DNA from: Trachelipus rathkii
Taxonomy: Eukaryota > Arthropoda > Malacostraca > Isopoda > Trachelipodidae
Reading direction: 5' to 3'
Assembly (NCBI GenBank): GCA_015478945.1
Contig: JABUQX010039051.1
Location: 22,501 to 32,500 of the forward strand
DNA: 10,000 nucleotides
A program made the translations under genes and the position numbers. Position 1 is the stretch's first letter. Each line of letters opens with the position of its first letter. Below the pieces are notes generated by a model, which worked only from the letters and a program-made list of their open reading frames with translations, had not been told where the DNA came from and searched no databases. Shown one piece after another: positions 7,906 through 10,000 of this stretch.

Positions 7906-9184
7906 ATCCACGCACTACAATCTGTAACCTCTCCCTTTCCCCCATAAGGTCCGATCCTGTTGATATAATCAACCCCCAATCTTCATTCTGTAATCGCTCG
8001 CTTCGCCCCATAAAATCCGAACCTGCTGACATAACCAACTCCTACTGTTCATTCTGTAACCACTCCCTTTCCCTCACAAGATCCGATCCTGTTGACATAA
8101 CCAACCCACACTTCATTCTGTAACCGCTCCCTTTCTCCCATAATATCCGAACCTGTTGACATAACCAACCCCAACTCTTCATTCTCTAACCGCTCTTTTC
8201 ATCCACAAGATCCAATCCTGTTGACATAACCAACTCTAACTCTTCATTCTCTAACCGCTCCCTTTCCGACACAAGATCCATTTCTATTGACATAAGCAAA
8301 GACCACTCTTTATTCTCGAACCACCCCTTTTCACCACAAGATTTAATCCTTTTGACATAACCAACCCCCACTCTTCATTCTCTAACAGTTCCTTTTTCCC
8401 AAAAGATTCAATCCTCTTGATATAACCAACCCCATTCTACACTTTGTAACCTCTCTCCCTTTCCCCCCCCCACAAGGTCCGATCCTGTTGACATAACTAA
8501 CTTTCACTATTCATCCTGTAATCGCTCCCTTTCCCCCACAAGTTCCAATCCTGTTGATATAATCAACCCCCACTCTTCATTGTGCAATCGCTCCCTTTTC
8601 TACAAGATCCTATCCTGATGACATAACCAACTCGCACTCTACATTCTGTAACCGCTCCCTTTTCCACACAAGATCCAATCCTGTTGATATAATCAATCGC
8701 CACTCTTCATTCTGTAATCATTCCCTTTCCCACAAGATCCCATTCTGTTGCCATAAGTAAGCACACTCTTCATTCTGTAAATGCTCCCTTTCTCCCATAA
8801 GATTCGATCCTATTGACATAACCAATCCCCACTCTTCATTTTCTAACCGCTCAATTTCCACCCACAAAATCAAATCCTGTTAACATAACCAACCCCCACC
8901 CTTCATTCTGTAACTGCTCTCTTTCTCCAAAAGATCCCATACTGTTGACATAACCAACCCAACCCTTCCTTCTGTAACCGCCCATTTTCGATCATAAGAT
9001 TCGAACCTGTTGACAAAGCCAAACCCCACTCTTCATTCTCTAACCGCTCCTTTACCCCACAAGATCCAATCCTGTTGACATAACCAACTCCCACTCTTCA
9101 TTCTGTAACCGATCTCTTTCACCCACTAGGCCCGATACTGTTGGCATAACCAACCCCGCTCTTCATTCTCTAACCGCTCCTTTT

Positions 9185-9283
9185 ACAAAATCTATATGAA
9201 TTTTTCAGCTTTCTCTTAGTGTTTCTTCTATTGTTTTCTCAAATTATTTTTCCTCCTTTTTTTAGCTTTAAAGACATCAGACA

Positions 9284-9286
<3 letters not shown>
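9185..9286. other. T-rich unique spacer after the minisatellite
   Basis: About 100 bp of pyrimidine-rich sequence (TTTTCCTCC and TTTTTTTAGC tracts) with no open frame or recognised repeat. Confidence 0.5.
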
Positions 9287-9325
<39 letters not shown>

Positions 9326-9356
9326 ATAGTTATATATAATATATTATATATATATA

Positions 9357-9403
<47 letters not shown>
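9287..9403. repeat. (TA)n microsatellite
   Basis: Alternating TA with TATATAGTTATATATAATATA interruptions, ending at TATTGGTGATGG. The 60-codon minus-strand open frame over it is low-complexity translation. Confidence 0.96.
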
Positions 9404-9406
<3 letters not shown>

Positions 9407-9490
9407 TGATGGCCATGTATCATCCGCATCCGCACATTATTAAAGATCCGCATCCGCATCCGCTCTTTGCCCTGCGGATTTTCGCGGATA
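9404..9490 (+). repeat. ATCCGC hexamer repeats, probable hAT subterminal region
   Basis: TGATGGCCATGTATCATCCG is followed by further ATCCGC copies at 9422-9433 and 9446-9463, then GCGGATTTTCGCGGATAA in inverse orientation. Clusters of such hexamers in both orientations, next to a hAT transposase remnant, fit a hAT subterminal region. No matching second end or target duplication is visible within the window. Confidence 0.5.
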
Positions 9491-9564
9491 ATTTACTGTC
9501 GAGATTTGATAAAGAATTTTATAATAAAAATTATTAAGATGAATCTGAACGCAAACTTTAAATG

Positions 9565-9960
9565 AGAGACATGGGACTCGACTCAACTGTGTAATGAGGA
9601 CTCATGATCTCACAGCCTGAAGGTCGTAATAATTTGAGGACAAAAGGTCACATGAGATTAGGGATGCAAAAAAATCAACTCCTCTACAGCTTCTGTCTCC
9701 GATGTAATACCATTCATCTCAACGCCTTTAAGCATTTTTGAACATCTTCAAATGAAATGATGACGGTTTAAAAAAGAAAGAAAGATGTAATAAAACTTGA
9801 GCTAGAAAAACACTTTGCTTCTGTGGATATTAATGACCTTCATATTATTGCAACTTACTTAGATCCCCATTATAAAAGCAAGTTTTTTTGTAACAATATT
9901 CGAACAAGTTAAATTGTCACTTTGTGTTTTGCAGTTAAAACTTGAAATCCGAACAGTTCT
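9565..9960 (+). pseudogene. second hAT transposase remnant, central region
   Basis: Plus-strand pieces: ETWDSTQLCNED near 9570-9605, comparable with the TRWxST motif; INSSTASVSDVIPFIST (about 9675-9730), a segment typical of the helical insertion; and, after a frameshift near 9755-9785, KRKKDVIKLELEKHFASVDI, then NDLHIIATYLDPHYKSKFF, with the LDPHYKSKFF motif at 9859-9888. LDPRYK-[x]2-FF is a hallmark of the hAT core. Stops follow WDST, follow LQMK near 9759, and follow NNIRTS near 9910. The spacing from the WDST-like piece to the DVIP piece is short, suggesting internal deletion. The C-terminal dimerisation part would lie beyond the window. Its wording differs from the remnant at 5340-6253, so it belongs to another family. 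Confidence 0.7.
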
Positions 9961-10000
9961 TCAATTCCGCCACCGCATATAAAAGGAAAAAAAACGAACA

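Larger units (their letters stand above)
6919..9184 (+). repeat. minisatellite, about 36 copies of a 65-bp unit
   Basis: The consensus, read in plus orientation, is ACAAGATCCGATCCTGTTGA, then CATAACCAACCCCCACTC, then TTCATTCTGTAACCGCTCCC, then TTTCCCCC. I counted 36 occurrences of the TGTTGACATAACC core, at starts from 6938 to 9139. In the right half (8090-9139) spacing is 64-66 bp, with 71 and 68 as exceptions. The left half is more irregular, with short steps of 35 (7004 to 7039), 55 (7104 to 7159), 40 and 33 bp (7819 to 7859 to 7892). Copies differ at many sites, so the array is old or only weakly homogenised. The plus strand is pyrimidine-rich, with CCCTTTCCCCC in most units. Since 65 is not a multiple of three, the minus-strand open frames over the array cycle through frames and are not genes. 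Confidence 0.95.

Noticed and set aside
6808..9094. Series of 60-91 codon minus-strand open frames with repeated phrases such as GYVNRIGSCG, LVMSTGSDL and LCQQDRILWG
   Set aside because: They are three frame readings of one 65-bp minisatellite unit. The unit length is not a multiple of three, so no continuous repeat protein is encoded.
6938..9150. TTGACAT boxes as bacterial -35 promoter elements
   Set aside because: They are part of the minisatellite unit, lack paired -10 boxes at the right spacing, and the DNA is eukaryotic.
6919..9184. CRISPR-like array
   Set aside because: The whole unit repeats with no unique spacers, unit identity is moderate, and the context is a eukaryotic transposon-rich region.

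Overview
The window looks like repeat-rich intergenic DNA from an animal nuclear genome, most likely an invertebrate. Several things point that way. Long (TA)n, (CA)n, (CAA)n and (AAT)n arrays are present. There is a decayed non-LTR retrotransposon, at least two decayed hAT transposon remnants, and a 2.3 kb minisatellite. No intact protein-coding gene is visible. The reverse transcriptase remnant has the wording I associate with non-LTR families common in crustaceans and other invertebrates, but I cannot fix the taxon from this alone. I see no prokaryotic gene organisation.

Layout: 1-1930 is the minus-strand reverse transcriptase part of a 5'-truncated, mutated non-LTR retrotransposon. From 1934 to 3107 the sequence is mostly TA microsatellite, with a CA block and three short unique islands. 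From 3238 to 3550 come CAA, ACT and AAT arrays, followed by a homopolymer-rich stretch (3551-3675) that looks degraded or mis-assembled. From 3676 to 4442 the sequence is mostly unrecognised; it holds one short minus-strand open stretch with weak likeness to ribosomal protein eL22.

From 4443 to 6763 I infer one old hAT DNA transposon. Its ends carry GGAGTC/GGAGCC-type subterminal repeats and degenerate terminal inverted repeats, and are flanked by a degenerate 8-bp target duplication (GTCAGTGG / ATCAATGG). It contains a broken plus-strand transposase ending in the hAT dimerisation region. A separate 193-bp GC-rich hAT-type MITE (6254-6446), with 20-21 bp inverted ends and its own 8-bp duplication (GTTCAAAT / GTTTAAAT), is inserted just downstream of the transposase C-terminal motif. 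Two TA arrays lie inside the larger element.

From 6919 to 9184 there is a diverged minisatellite of about 36 units of roughly 65 bp, strongly pyrimidine-rich on the plus strand. After another TA array (9287-9403), an ATCCGC-repeat segment and a second broken hAT transposase (9565 to the window end) follow.

Nothing here works together as a pathway. The story is layered transposition, nested insertion and tandem-repeat expansion. The parts most worth a second look are the nested MITE, the bracketed hAT element and the internal structure of the minisatellite.
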